From contig NZ_QOCH01000003.1 of assembly GCF_003318275.1 (NCBI RefSeq), forward strand, positions 284,532-348,531: DNA of 64,000 nt, in the 5' to 3' direction. Positions 9,570 to 18,185 of this stretch are shown here, piece by piece. Position 1 is the first letter of the stretch. Each line of letters begins with the position of its first letter. The notes under the pieces were generated by a model. It ran no database searches and was not told the DNA's origin. It was given only the letters and a program-made list of their open reading frames with translations. The DNA comes from Marinobacter sp. F3R11. GTDB taxonomy: Bacteria; Pseudomonadota; Gammaproteobacteria; Pseudomonadales; Oleiphilaceae. Made by a program: the position numbers and the translations under genes.

Positions 9570-10130
9570 ATGGCTATTCCCCGTTTTTTAATTCTCTGTT
9601 TTCTGGCTCTGTTTTTTTCAGCAAGCCTTCCAGCCTATAGCTCGGAGTTGCTGGCCAGAGCTGAGTCCCGCATGCCTGTAGAAAACGACGCTTCAGAAGA
9701 GTCTCTGGTGGTCAGCAAAGTACTGGTAAAAAAAGGCCAGCGTCGCCTCTACCTGATGAATGGGGAAGAAGTAATCAGAAGCTATCGCATATCACTCGGT
9801 GACAACCCGGAAGGGCACAAGCTCTTTGAGGGTGACCAGCGCACGCCAGAAGGAGATTACACGCTGGACTGGCGCAATTCGGGCAGTAGTTTCTACAAGT
9901 CCATTCACATTTCGTATCCCAACGGGAAAGACCGTGAAATGGCGGAGAATTGGGGGCTAAACCCGGGCGGCAGCATTATGATTCATGGCCTGCCTAATGG
10001 CTCAGAAGACATGGCGTTTGCCTATACTGGCCTGGACTGGACCAACGGCTGCATCGCGGTCAATAATGAGGAAATGGACGAAATCTGGCAATTGGTCAAC
10101 GATGGCACCCCCATTCGCATACTTCCCTGA
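9570..10130 (+). CDS. L,D-transpeptidase (YkuD fold), small periplasmic
   Basis: 186 aa with an N-terminal signal peptide (FLILCFLALFFSASLPAYS). The YkuD catalytic signature is IMIHGLPNG about 18 residues ahead of DWTNGCIAV. His and Cys are the expected catalytic residues, but Asn takes the place of the usual His in [S/T]HGC, as in some short family members. It is likely to crosslink, trim or attach proteins to peptidoglycan. The gene directly after it is an Lpp/OprI-like lipoprotein with a C-terminal Lys, a natural substrate for an Lpp-attaching enzyme (inference). Confidence 0.88.
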   Translation: MAIPRFLILCFLALFFSASLPAYSSELLARAESRMPVENDASEESLVVSKVLVKKGQRRLYLMNGEEVIRSYRISLGDNPEGHKLFEGDQRTPEGDYTLDWRNSGSSFYKSIHISYPNGKDREMAENWGLNPGGSIMIHGLPNGSEDMAFAYTGLDWTNGCIAVNNEEMDEIWQLVNDGTPIRILP

Positions 10131-10160
10131 CCCCCTATCTGTGACACAAGGATTAAGTTG

Positions 10161-10191
10161 TTGTCATAACCTAAGAAAATTCACGTATACT
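10161..10191 (+). promoter_or_regulatory. Candidate sigma70 promoter of the Lpp-like gene
   Basis: TTGTCA (10161-10166) and TATACT (10186-10191) lie 19 bp apart. The -10 is near-consensus and the -35 good, but the spacer is long. A start near 10198 would give a leader of about 135 nt before the lipoprotein gene, which is normally among the most strongly expressed genes in this group. Confidence 0.4.
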
Positions 10192-10332
10192 TAGTTAACA
10201 TTTCATCTCAGAGTGTTTTACACTGTTTCTCGACTCCGGTAGTCAACGCCTATCGGGCCAAAGCTGACATGAAGTTGTCTGAACTGACCGTCGGATTAAC
10301 AGGAAATAACTCGATCAATAAGGGGATTTACA

Positions 10333-10614
10333 ATGCGTAAACTGACTATCGCCGGAATCGCACTGGCTACTGCTCTGACCGCAGGTTGTGCAACTACCGA
10401 CCAAGGCGCTCTTGACGAAGCCAATGCAACTGCCAGCTCTGCCGCGCAGACTGCTGACAAAGCAATGAACACCGCTAACAGCGCTGCCAGCTCTGCACGC
10501 TCTGCACAACAAACTGCAGACCAGGCTCTGGCCGCTGCAAAAGCAGCTCAGAAGTCTGCTGACGAAGCAAACGAGCGCGCCAAGCGTATGCTCGATCGTG
10601 CAAGCATGAAGTAA
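10333..10614 (+). CDS. Lpp/OprI-type outer-membrane lipoprotein (alanine zipper)
   Basis: 93-aa lipoprotein. The signal peptide ends in lipobox LTAGC, with acylated Cys at residue 19. The rest is an alanine-rich helix with heptad periodicity (runs of A/S/T/D/Q) that should form a trimeric coiled coil, ending in ...DRASMK with a terminal Lys as in Lpp. This is the OprI/Lpp family linking outer membrane to peptidoglycan. An intrinsic terminator follows 26 bases after the stop, and a candidate promoter lies about 140 bp upstream, so it is probably transcribed alone. Confidence 0.92.
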   Translation: MRKLTIAGIALATALTAGCATTDQGALDEANATASSAAQTADKAMNTANSAASSARSAQQTADQALAAAKAAQKSADEANERAKRMLDRASMK

Positions 10615-10640
10615 GATTCAAGCTTAAGCACTGCGAAAAA

Positions 10641-10664
10641 GGCCGGTACTCCCGGCCTTTTTTT
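10641..10664 (+). terminator. Rho-independent terminator of the Lpp-like gene
   Basis: Stem GGCCGG/CCGGCC with a 5-nt loop, followed by seven Ts. The preceding AAAAA run makes it partly bidirectional, so it may also end the convergent L,D-transpeptidase transcript. Confidence 0.88.
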
Positions 10665-10696
10665 GTTGCTTCTTTTTCGCCTGTCTTTGCGCGAAA

Positions 10697-11749
10697 TCAG
10701 AAATACAGCTTCTGTTCAGGTTCTTCTTCCGCATTCATCTGCTTTTCATTTGGCGCCGTTTTGTCGGATGCCACGCGTGCAACCTGCTCACCAACCATGG
10801 CAGGAATCCCATCCGCCTGATCTACGGCCAGCTCTATTGCCCTGCGCTGAACCTCAACACCCGGATGTTTCTGGCGAAACGCCTCAACCTCGAGGGTTAC
10901 TTCACGCCAAAGGCGATCACGGTCCTCCTGGCTGTAGTCTTCATGAGGGCGATGAACTTCCAGCCAGACCTCACCACCGGACAATCCCATTTTCACCGGA
11001 TCATTAACAATCTGCACCGGAGTACCCTTGCTCACCTGGTAAACAAAGCGGGATATATCCTCGTTATACATACGGAAGCAGCCATGACTCACCGGCATGC
11101 CCACACCAAACCGTTTGTTGGTGCCGTGAATCAGATAACCCTTTTCACTCAACAAAAGAGCATGGGTACCCAAAGGGTTATCCGGTCCAGGCGGTATCAT
11201 CCGGGGCAGGAAGTCACCAGAAGCTTCATATTCTGCACGAATACTGGCAGGTGGATACCATGCAGGAGACTCCAGGGGCATGGTTACCTTGGCATCTGTC
11301 AGGGGAGACGGGTTCTCGGCGCTACCTACGCCAACCGGGTATACCTGCACACCATCCCCGGTGAAATAGTAAAGCCGGTACTCTGCCAGATTAATCACGA
11401 TACCTTCCCGGCGGGCTTCCGGAATTATGTACTGGCGCGGCAGTGTAATAGTAGTACCTTCACCGGGTAGCCAGGGGTCAACACCCGGATTGGCCTTCAC
11501 CAGCTCAAGGTAACCTATCGCAAGCTGGCTCCCAACCTCAGCAAACGTATCTTCGTAGCGGGTAGTGAACACACCCAGCTGGCCGGCCAGATCACCATTC
11601 ACCCTGAATGTCGGAACCCGGGGACTGCGATCGGACGCCTGTTCAGATACCGGATTTTCAGGTGTACGGCTCTGCTCCGCTGCCCACAAGGATGGGAAAG
11701 CCAGAGTGCCTGCAAGCAGAATCAGTATCGAATATTTTCTAAATTTCAT
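10697..11749 (-). CDS. L,D-transpeptidase, ErfK/YbiS type with LysM-like region
   Basis: 350 aa. A signal peptide (ILILLAGTLAFPSLWA) and a LysM-like segment (about 45-110, ending ITLPRQYIIP) precede the YkuD domain. The catalytic motif is HGTNKRFGVGMPVSHGCFRM. Enzymes of this group attach Lpp to diaminopimelate or form 3-3 crosslinks, which fits the convergent Lpp-like gene. Two in-frame ATGs lie within a 9-bp direct duplication (11758 and 11749). GGA directly abuts the first but has 9-base spacing to the second, so 11749 is preferred. The acidic C-terminal tail (NAEEEPEQKLYF) is not part of the catalytic fold. Confidence 0.9.
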   Translation of the reverse strand: MKFRKYSILILLAGTLAFPSLWAAEQSRTPENPVSEQASDRSPRVPTFRVNGDLAGQLGVFTTRYEDTFAEVGSQLAIGYLELVKANPGVDPWLPGEGTTITLPRQYIIPEARREGIVINLAEYRLYYFTGDGVQVYPVGVGSAENPSPLTDAKVTMPLESPAWYPPASIRAEYEASGDFLPRMIPPGPDNPLGTHALLLSEKGYLIHGTNKRFGVGMPVSHGCFRMYNEDISRFVYQVSKGTPVQIVNDPVKMGLSGGEVWLEVHRPHEDYSQEDRDRLWREVTLEVEAFRQKHPGVEVQRRAIELAVDQADGIPAMVGEQVARVASDKTAPNEKQMNAEEEPEQKLYF

Positions 11750-11802
11750 AAATTTCATTCCAGAAAAACCGGCTTCTCCGCGTGCAGTGACAGCAGCCAC
11801 CC

Positions 11803-12372
11803 TCAAGAGTTCCAGAACACCGATAAAAGTGTCACAACGGCCATAACCGCAAACAGAATGCTCGCACAAATCCGCGCGGCCGCCAGCGGCATACGATCCA
11901 TAATCCAGTGACCCGCCATGATAACTGGTATATTGGCCAGCAACATCCCCACAGTTGTACCAATAATAACCCATACTGTTTCACTGAAGCGCGCGGCCAG
12001 TACAACGGTAGCAATCTGGGTTTTATCGCCAATCTCTGCGAGAAAAAACATAACGGTTGTCGCCATGAAGGCTCCCATACCCAGAAACCGGGAGTCGTCG
12101 CTGTCATCCTTGTCTGGAACCAGAAGCCAGAGTGCTATCGCTACAAAACTCACTGCAAGGATCCAGGGTAGCCATGGGGCCGGAATCCATACTGAAATCC
12201 AGGCCCCCAGCCAGGCAGAAAGCGCATGATTCAGAATCGTCGCGATCAGAATTCCCATGATAATGGCGAAACGCCTGGAATAACGGGCAACCAGAAAGAG
12301 TGAGAGCAACTGGGTCTTGTCGCCAATTTCAGCAATGGCAACTGCGACAGTAGAAGTGAGAAATGCATCCAT
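11803..12372 (-). CDS. TMEM165/GDT1 (UPF0016) family Mn2+ exporter
   Basis: 189-aa membrane protein with six predicted TM helices in two homologous halves. Each half carries the family signature E-x-G-D-K-[TS]: AEIGDKTQLL near residue 14 and AEIGDKTQIA near residue 113. Bacterial members such as Vibrio MneA export manganese. The yybP-ykoY riboswitch directly upstream senses Mn2+ and strongly supports this role. The SD is weak (GGA, 7 bases before ATG) and lies just after a hairpin arm, as expected for a gene controlled by its leader. Confidence 0.92.
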   Translation of the reverse strand: MDAFLTSTVAVAIAEIGDKTQLLSLFLVARYSRRFAIIMGILIATILNHALSAWLGAWISVWIPAPWLPWILAVSFVAIALWLLVPDKDDSDDSRFLGMGAFMATTVMFFLAEIGDKTQIATVVLAARFSETVWVIIGTTVGMLLANIPVIMAGHWIMDRMPLAAARICASILFAVMAVVTLLSVFWNS

Positions 12373-12414
12373 GAAGTTGTCCGGGGCGGAAGTCAGACAC
12401 GAGACAGCCTACCT

Positions 12415-12560
12415 TCCGCCTCTGGAGGTAGTCTGCCTCAGGTCTTGCCAATTTCACCGATAAGCGGATGAAACACGATGACCATGGGGATTTTGCCCCA
12501 AGTATGTTGACCACCGTTCGCCCTCGAATAATCAAGGTGCGAAGACTACTCCCCTGAAGA
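12415..12560 (-). ncRNA. yybP-ykoY manganese riboswitch
   Basis: The leader of the Mn exporter carries the conserved elements of this class in order. These are GGGGAGTAG (12554-12546), GTCAACATACT, GGCAAAA, CATCGTG and GGCAAGACC (12449-12441). The closing helix P1 pairs CUUCAGG with CCUGAGG (7 bp including one G-U). Mn2+ bound between the two conserved loops stabilises P1 and turns expression on in known members. Downstream, two mutually exclusive hairpins (see findings) could form the expression platform. The 3' boundary is approximate. Confidence 0.93.
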
Positions 12561-12570
12561 GAAGTTACTG

Positions 12571-12599
12571 ATATTAAACAATCACAGCCGGCATAACAA
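12571..12599 (-). promoter_or_regulatory. Candidate sigma70 promoter for the riboswitch-exporter transcript
   Basis: On the minus strand TTGTTA (12599-12594) and TAATAT (12576-12571) are separated by 17 bp. Transcription would start near 12564, a few bases before riboswitch helix P1. That placement supports it. Confidence 0.55.
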
Positions 12600-12650
12600 C
12601 CAGCCGGGCCCGGTATTTGTTGCGCAGATTCGGGCCGCGACAGAGCGTGG

Positions 12651-13076
12651 TTATTTCTGTTTTTCAGCGTTATCGAGAATTTTGTGGAACACTTTTAACG
12701 CATTCTCGATTTCTTCCGGGCTGATACCGTCAAGCATTTCATCCCGCAGCGCATTAGCCCGGGCGGTGAGAACTTCCATGAATTCCCTGCCTGGATCCGT
12801 AAGATGCAAGCGGCGGGCACGGCGATCATTAGGACAGGCACGGCGCTCTATCAGCTTCTGCTGTTCCAGACTGTCGAGCAAGCGCACAAGCGTCGGGTTT
12901 TCAATGGCCATCAGGCTCGCAAGTTCGCGCTGGGTCAGACCTTCGCCACCCTCTTTGAGATAGACCATTGTGGTCCAGCGGGCCTGAGTAACCCCCAGAT
13001 CTTTCAGCCGCTCGTCTAGCAACTTACGCCAGCGACGGGTTACCCGGGCGACCGCAAATGGGAACTGATCTTTCAT
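12651..13076 (-). CDS. MarR/SlyA-family transcriptional regulator
   Basis: 141-aa winged-helix regulator. The central HTH reads GLTQRELASLMAIENPTLVRLLDSL, and the wing (ACPNDRRARRLHLT) has the family's D-x-R residues. Such proteins are dimeric repressors released by small aromatic or oxidant ligands. ATG 13076 is chosen because GGAG lies 8 bases upstream; an upstream extension has no such site. The MFS gene 171 bp upstream on the same strand is a plausible partner or target. Confidence 0.9.
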   Translation of the reverse strand: MKDQFPFAVARVTRRWRKLLDERLKDLGVTQARWTTMVYLKEGGEGLTQRELASLMAIENPTLVRLLDSLEQQKLIERRACPNDRRARRLHLTDPGREFMEVLTARANALRDEMLDGISPEEIENALKVFHKILDNAEKQK

Positions 13077-13246
13077 AGTTAATACTCCGTTCCGAGGCCG
13101 GAATCGCGCTTCGCGAGTCACACTGACCGACCAAAATGCTTACATTACAGGAAGGGCACAAATAGTAAGCTAACCATTGAGATAAAAACACATATCCGTA
13201 TCAAACGGCATCGGGAAAAACCGAGAGCCGGGACTGCATTCTTGAG

Positions 13247-14533
13247 TCAGCCAGCGTGGCGTAAGGGCTCCTCATTTATTTCCTCAACTTCAGGAGATTC
13301 CTGAAACTCCATATTTCGCGGATCCAGCTCTGCCAGCACAGTAGAAGTTTCAGGCATTGCAGGCACATACTGCTCCTGATCCGCAACGGCAACATCATCG
13401 GTATAGGTGATACGCAGACTCGTAATAACGGCAAGCACCAGCAGAAAACCGGCATTGCCCAGGAAGAGACCCTTTGGCCCCAGCACATTAATCAGTTCAG
13501 CCATCACTATTGGGCCGATAACGCTACCAACCCCGTAACTGAGCAACAAGGTTGCGCTTGCGCCTACAATACGGGTGCTTTCCATCCGGTCGTTGGTGAT
13601 AGCGACAGAAATTGGGTAAATCATGGCCGAGAGGCCGGTAAATAGCCCCACCAGAAGCGTAAGCAGCCCATACCCCCCGGAGCCCAAAAAGCTGACAGCG
13701 ACCGCAGCCAGGGCTGCAGTGAACACTACCCAAAACATAACACGACGGCGGTCAAAGCGATCACACAGCCGACCAAGCGGCCAGGCAAGAAGCATCGCCG
13801 CAACAATGGCACTGGCCATAAAGGTTGAGGTTTTCGCTACATCAAGACCCATAAGGGTTGCGTACACAGGCCCCAGTGCATAAAACCCGCCTATCAGAAT
13901 GCCGCAGATCACAGCTCCGGAAACGCCGGTAAACGACTCCCGGGCCAAGGTGAATAAAGAGATGCGCTGAACCTGCTCGATAGCCGGCGCCTCCATGCGG
14001 GTGAGGGACAGGGGAATCAACGCCAGTGCCAGTAAAATCGCCGCCAGAGAATAGGGCATGAAGTTCGCAGGATCACCCACGTTAACAATCAGCTGACCGC
14101 CAGCCGCCGAAAGATAGAAAACAATCTGATAGACCGCAAACAGCGCACCCCGGTTACTGTTACTGGCGCGGCTCGAGAACCAGCTCTCAATCACCACCAG
14201 AACACCTGCAATACTGAATCCCGACAACACCCGCAGGAAGGCCCAGAACTCCGTGGAAATCACCATGGGGTACATAAGCGCAGTCACGGCAGCGATTGCC
14301 GCAAATACTGCGAACGCGCGTATATGACCAACCCGGCCGATAATATGGTGTACGTAGAGAGTGCCCAGAACAAAGCCAACGGAATAGCACACCAGCACCC
14401 AGCCAATGACATCCGGCGAAACCGATTCAATACTCAGGCGAATACCCAAAAGCGTCATCAGAAACGCATTCCCGCTGACTAGCAGAACAATACTCAAAAG
14501 GAGAGCAGACAGGGAGGTGACCATTCGGGTCAT
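13247..14533 (-). CDS. MFS transporter, YcaD-like
   Basis: 428 aa with 12 predicted TM helices and an acidic cytosolic C-terminal tail of about 45 residues (ending EEINEEPLRHAG). Sequence style resembles the YcaD-type subgroup of the major facilitator superfamily. The substrate is unknown. GGAG lies 8 bases before ATG 14533. It is divergent from the WYL regulator gene and precedes the MarR gene, so either could control it. Confidence 0.82.
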   Translation of the reverse strand: MTRMVTSLSALLLSIVLLVSGNAFLMTLLGIRLSIESVSPDVIGWVLVCYSVGFVLGTLYVHHIIGRVGHIRAFAVFAAIAAVTALMYPMVISTEFWAFLRVLSGFSIAGVLVVIESWFSSRASNSNRGALFAVYQIVFYLSAAGGQLIVNVGDPANFMPYSLAAILLALALIPLSLTRMEAPAIEQVQRISLFTLARESFTGVSGAVICGILIGGFYALGPVYATLMGLDVAKTSTFMASAIVAAMLLAWPLGRLCDRFDRRRVMFWVVFTAALAAVAVSFLGSGGYGLLTLLVGLFTGLSAMIYPISVAITNDRMESTRIVGASATLLLSYGVGSVIGPIVMAELINVLGPKGLFLGNAGFLLVLAVITSLRITYTDDVAVADQEQYVPAMPETSTVLAELDPRNMEFQESPEVEEINEEPLRHAG

Positions 14534-14718
14534 TGCAAAAACTCCGGGCTTCGCGGTGCGGATTGATAGAGCTGAAAATCAGGGTAGCAGCAAGATCCGG
14601 ATTTTGCTGTCGACGTATTACAACAGTACCTCAGAAGCGTGACTACTAAGCATTTGCCGAAGCTCTGCTCTGTTCTCAGGAGCGCTAAACATGGTCAGGG
14701 CGCGGTTTCACAATGTTT

Positions 14719-14730
14719 CACATTAATGTG
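14719..14730. promoter_or_regulatory. Candidate operator CACATTAATGTG ahead of the WYL regulator
   Basis: Perfect 12-bp palindrome 74 bp before the WYL regulator start. It overlaps a direct repeat of TTTCACA (14707-14723 area). The size fits autoregulation by a dimeric WYL/BrxR-like repressor (inference). Confidence 0.4.
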
Positions 14731-14803
14731 CCGTAACAGACCCGCTGCGACTTAGGAGGTAATATTAAAGACAGCTATTCAATAAAACCGTGAGCGCCTG
14801 GTT

Positions 14804-15706
14804 ATGAAAAAAACGGACTGGCCCATCCGATGGGATTTGCTGCTTCGCTACCGCCTTATTGAAACCATTGCCCTGTGGGAAGGTCGCCTGACCACCAACC
14901 ACATTTGTCACAGCTTTGGTATCGGTCGGCAGCAGGCATCTAAGGATATCAATACTTACCTGCGCGAACTGGCCCCTGGCAATCTTGTTTATGATCGTCA
15001 TCTCAAGGGCTACGTACCTGCAGACCGTTACCGCCCCGTTGTCACCCGGGGACACGTCAGTGAATATCAGGATCTGCTAGCGCGCCAGCAGAGTCTGAGC
15101 AGTACCTTTGAAGATCTCGATATCGGCCTGCCAGACAGCACCGTTGTATACGGCCCTAACCGGGTTATAGCACCCGAAACCATGCGAGCTGTGGTAGCTG
15201 CCACTCGCTATGGCCGCCAGCTCAAGGGAAGCTATGCATCCCTGAGCCGCCCCGAAGCCGTGGAGGGTATTCTCGAACCGCACACGTTGATATGTACAGG
15301 CAACAACTGGCATCTGCGGGCCTGGTGTGATTCCAATCGCGAGTTCCGGGATTTTGCTCTGAGCCGCTTCCATGCAGCTCCTGTAGCCTTGCGACAGAAA
15401 GCCAAACATAACAGCCAGCAGGATGACGACTGGAACCGCACTGTCACAATGTCGATTTCCCCCGATCACCGCCTGACGGAGGCCCAGCAGAAAATCATCG
15501 CACTGGACTACGGCATGGAAAATGGTCGGCTGGAGGTCAATACCCGAGCTGCTCTGGTACCCTATGTGCTGTCACGGCTTGGAATCACACTGGACAGCTA
15601 TCATCCTGACCCACTGATACAGCAACTTGAACTGACCAACCCGGATCAGCTCGGTTTTGGCAGCAAACGCGAACGCGCCCTTAGGGCCGTTGCAGGCCTA
15701 CGCTAA
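14804..15706 (+). CDS. WYL-domain transcriptional regulator, BrxR/CapW-like
   Basis: 300 aa. The N-terminal winged HTH (LLLRYRLIETIALWEGRL...GIGRQQASKDINTY, residues 10-55) is followed by a central WYL domain (about 125-205) and a C-terminal WCX-like extension. The N-terminal pattern resembles BrxR/CapW regulators that repress anti-phage loci such as BREX or CBASS and sense nucleic acid or nucleotide ligands. Here the next gene is a secreted nuclease and no defence operon is visible. The ATG has no good SD, while a strong AGGAGGT lies 44 bases earlier (see findings). An in-frame TAA at 14783 excludes an earlier start. Confidence 0.82.
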   Translation: MKKTDWPIRWDLLLRYRLIETIALWEGRLTTNHICHSFGIGRQQASKDINTYLRELAPGNLVYDRHLKGYVPADRYRPVVTRGHVSEYQDLLARQQSLSSTFEDLDIGLPDSTVVYGPNRVIAPETMRAVVAATRYGRQLKGSYASLSRPEAVEGILEPHTLICTGNNWHLRAWCDSNREFRDFALSRFHAAPVALRQKAKHNSQQDDDWNRTVTMSISPDHRLTEAQQKIIALDYGMENGRLEVNTRAALVPYVLSRLGITLDSYHPDPLIQQLELTNPDQLGFGSKRERALRAVAGLR

Positions 15707-15716
15707 GCCAATCAGT

Positions 15717-17477
15717 GTGCTCCTGAACAGACAGTACTTTGTCGCCCTGTCTCTTGCTCTGTCGCTGCCGGCCTCTCAGGGTTCGGCAGCGGACCATTGT
15801 GGCAAACCAGCGACACCAATTGCCGAGATTCAGGGCCGGGAAGACACCTCTCCGCTCGTCGGAGAGCGCGTTACGGTAGAAGGTATACTCACCTTCGATG
15901 CTCGCAGCGACGGCGGGTTTGGTGGTTTCTATCTGCAACAGGCTGACGGCGAAACCGACAACAATCCCGAGACATCCGAAGCATTATTTGTTTTTACCCG
16001 CAAAAAGACAGGGGCGCCCGGCAAGCGGTTGCGCGTTACCGGCACAGTAAAAGAATTCCACGGTCTGACAGAGCTGACCAATATCCAAAGTATAACCTCT
16101 TGCGATTCGGCACCCCTCCCTCAGGCACAACCGCTGACTCTGCTTTGGCCACGAGCTCTGGAGTCGCTCGAAAACATGCGGATTCAGGTGCCCAAGCCGC
16201 TAACCGTTATTGATTCCTGGAATCTCACACGTTTCGGCGAGCTCGCACTTGCAGCAAGCGATCAGGTAGTACCGACGGAATATATGGAGCCAGGGCCAGA
16301 GGTAATACAAATAGCAGACAGAAGCAGGCATCAGAGAGTGTTGCTGGACGATGGCCGCAGCGTTCGATACCCCAATCCTGTACCCTGGCCTGCCGGCGGC
16401 CTGAGTGATGAGAATACGGTTCGTAGTGGCGACAAAGTCCTCGGCCTTGCAGGGGTTCTTGATTACCGTTTTGGTGCCTGGAGGATACAGCCGGAAGAAG
16501 CTCCGGTTTTCGAATCTGTAAACAGGAGGCCGTCAGCGCCTCAGCGGCCGGCTGAACCCCACCTCCGGATCATGACAATGAATCTGCAAAATTACTTTAA
16601 CGGCGACGGGAAAGGTGGTGACTTTCCAACGTCACGTGGCGCCGCTACATATGCGGCTCAAAAGATACAGCACCGGAGGCTGGCAGAAGCCCTGCAAAGG
16701 CCAGACCCGGATATTCTGGCGGTCACTGAGCTGGAAAACGACGGCTACAGCGAGACCAGCGCCATAGCTCAACTCGCAGGGGCTCTCGGGCCAGAGTGGA
16801 CCTTTGTTGCTACCCCGGGGGCCGATGGCCACGACCAGATACGCACAGGCCTGCTATACCGCCAGGATCGCATCGTAGCTGAAGCGCAGCCGGTACGTCT
16901 GAACACCGGTCCGTTCAGCACAAGTGGCCGCCCACCAGTTGCACAAACCTTCCGTCCGGAAGGGCAGCGCCTTGCCATTCAGGTTGTGGTGCCACATCTG
17001 AAATCGAAGTCCTGCCAGGGTGCGACAGCTGCCAACAGGGACAGATCTGATGGTCAGGGATGCTATGCAGAGCGCAGGACAGAAGCCGCTCACGCTCTGG
17101 CGAAATGGGTCAAGCAGCTACCACAGGTTCCGGATCTTGCAGGAACACTGATCACCGGCGATCTCAACAGCTATTTCCGGGAGGCGCCTCTTCAGGTTCT
17201 TCAGCAAGCCGGGTTCACCAGTATGGTGCATCACTTTTATCCCTGCACAGCACAACAATGCACCCATTACACATACAGGTACAAAGGGGAGAAAGGTTCT
17301 CTGGACTACGCTCTGGCCTCGCGGCAACTGAAGCCACGGATTATCAACGCTACAACCTGGAGCATTAACGCCGATGAGCCTGCGCCTCTGTACTATAAAA
17401 ACAACCTGCCGGGCACCACAGAATCACTCTGGCGCTCCTCAGACCACAATCCGGTGATTACCGACATCCGGCTCTGA
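15717..17477 (+). CDS. Secreted endonuclease/exonuclease/phosphatase-fold nuclease, ExeM/NucH-like
   Basis: 586 aa. A signal peptide (YFVALSLALSLPASQGSA), then an OB-fold-like region (about 45-130), then an EEP nuclease domain (from ~280). Its motifs are TELEND (metal-binding Glu), ITGDLNSY and SSDHNPV. Shewanella ExeM, of this type, degrades extracellular DNA in biofilms and as a phosphorus source. GTG 15717, 10 bases after the WYL stop, is chosen because it yields a clean signal peptide. A TTG at 15657 would overlap the upstream gene. Cysteines in the secreted part suggest disulfides. Confidence 0.85.
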   Translation: MLLNRQYFVALSLALSLPASQGSAADHCGKPATPIAEIQGREDTSPLVGERVTVEGILTFDARSDGGFGGFYLQQADGETDNNPETSEALFVFTRKKTGAPGKRLRVTGTVKEFHGLTELTNIQSITSCDSAPLPQAQPLTLLWPRALESLENMRIQVPKPLTVIDSWNLTRFGELALAASDQVVPTEYMEPGPEVIQIADRSRHQRVLLDDGRSVRYPNPVPWPAGGLSDENTVRSGDKVLGLAGVLDYRFGAWRIQPEEAPVFESVNRRPSAPQRPAEPHLRIMTMNLQNYFNGDGKGGDFPTSRGAATYAAQKIQHRRLAEALQRPDPDILAVTELENDGYSETSAIAQLAGALGPEWTFVATPGADGHDQIRTGLLYRQDRIVAEAQPVRLNTGPFSTSGRPPVAQTFRPEGQRLAIQVVVPHLKSKSCQGATAANRDRSDGQGCYAERRTEAAHALAKWVKQLPQVPDLAGTLITGDLNSYFREAPLQVLQQAGFTSMVHHFYPCTAQQCTHYTYRYKGEKGSLDYALASRQLKPRIINATTWSINADEPAPLYYKNNLPGTTESLWRSSDHNPVITDIRL

Positions 17478-17528
17478 ACAGAGCCTCAGGTTTCTGTACG
17501 CCCCTTGAACTATCCCGGCCAAACCGGA

Positions 17529-18185
17529 TCAGTCAATCCCGATAATCTTGTGCATCTGCAGGGTCAGACGCCAGCGGGGGTGCGCTAAACAATAGTCCGT
17601 CGCCTTACGGGTATTACTCTGCTTTACCGGATCTGCTCTGTCATCCGGGATTGACGGGGAGGCCATGGGCGACAGGAAAAAGTGTCGGGCGTTTATGTGC
17701 GAGAATCTTTCCGGCATTGCTTTGGGCTGAGGATACACCAGCTTCAGCTCATCGCAGGTTTCAAGCACCAAGGGGGCATCTGCCTTGGGGCTAACGCACA
17801 GCCAGTCAATACCATCCGGAGCGGGCAGGGTACCATTGGTTTCAACGCCTACCTCAAAACCCAGCCGGTGGAAGGCAGCAATCAGGGTTTCGTCCAACTG
17901 CAACAAAGGCTCTCCACCGGTACAAACCACATAAGGCACACCGGGGGCATCAGGCCAAAGGCTGTGAATATGGGCAGCCAGGGCTTCTGCTGTTTCAAAA
18001 ATCCCGCCATTCTGGCCGTCAGTACCAACGAAATCCGTGTCACAGAAATTGCACACCGCGGCCGCCCGGTCTTTCTCCCGGCCCGTCCAAAGATTGCATT
18101 TGCTGAAACGACAGAATACCGCCGCCCTGCCCGCCTGGGCGCCTTCGCCCTGCAAGGTGTAAAAGGCCTCCTTGACCCGATACAT
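17529..18185 (-). CDS. queE: 7-carboxy-7-deazaguanine synthase
   Basis: 218-aa radical SAM enzyme making the 7-deazaguanine ring of queuosine from carboxytetrahydropterin. The YTLQGEGAQAG substrate loop is present. The cluster motif is CRFSKCNLW, with a ~14-residue insertion before CNFCDTDF, as in QueE members. TGGEPLLQ and VETNGT are also seen. Its ATG overlaps the queC stop by one base (TGATG), so translation is coupled. Confidence 0.95.
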   Translation of the reverse strand: MYRVKEAFYTLQGEGAQAGRAAVFCRFSKCNLWTGREKDRAAAVCNFCDTDFVGTDGQNGGIFETAEALAAHIHSLWPDAPGVPYVVCTGGEPLLQLDETLIAAFHRLGFEVGVETNGTLPAPDGIDWLCVSPKADAPLVLETCDELKLVYPQPKAMPERFSHINARHFFLSPMASPSIPDDRADPVKQSNTRKATDYCLAHPRWRLTLQMHKIIGID

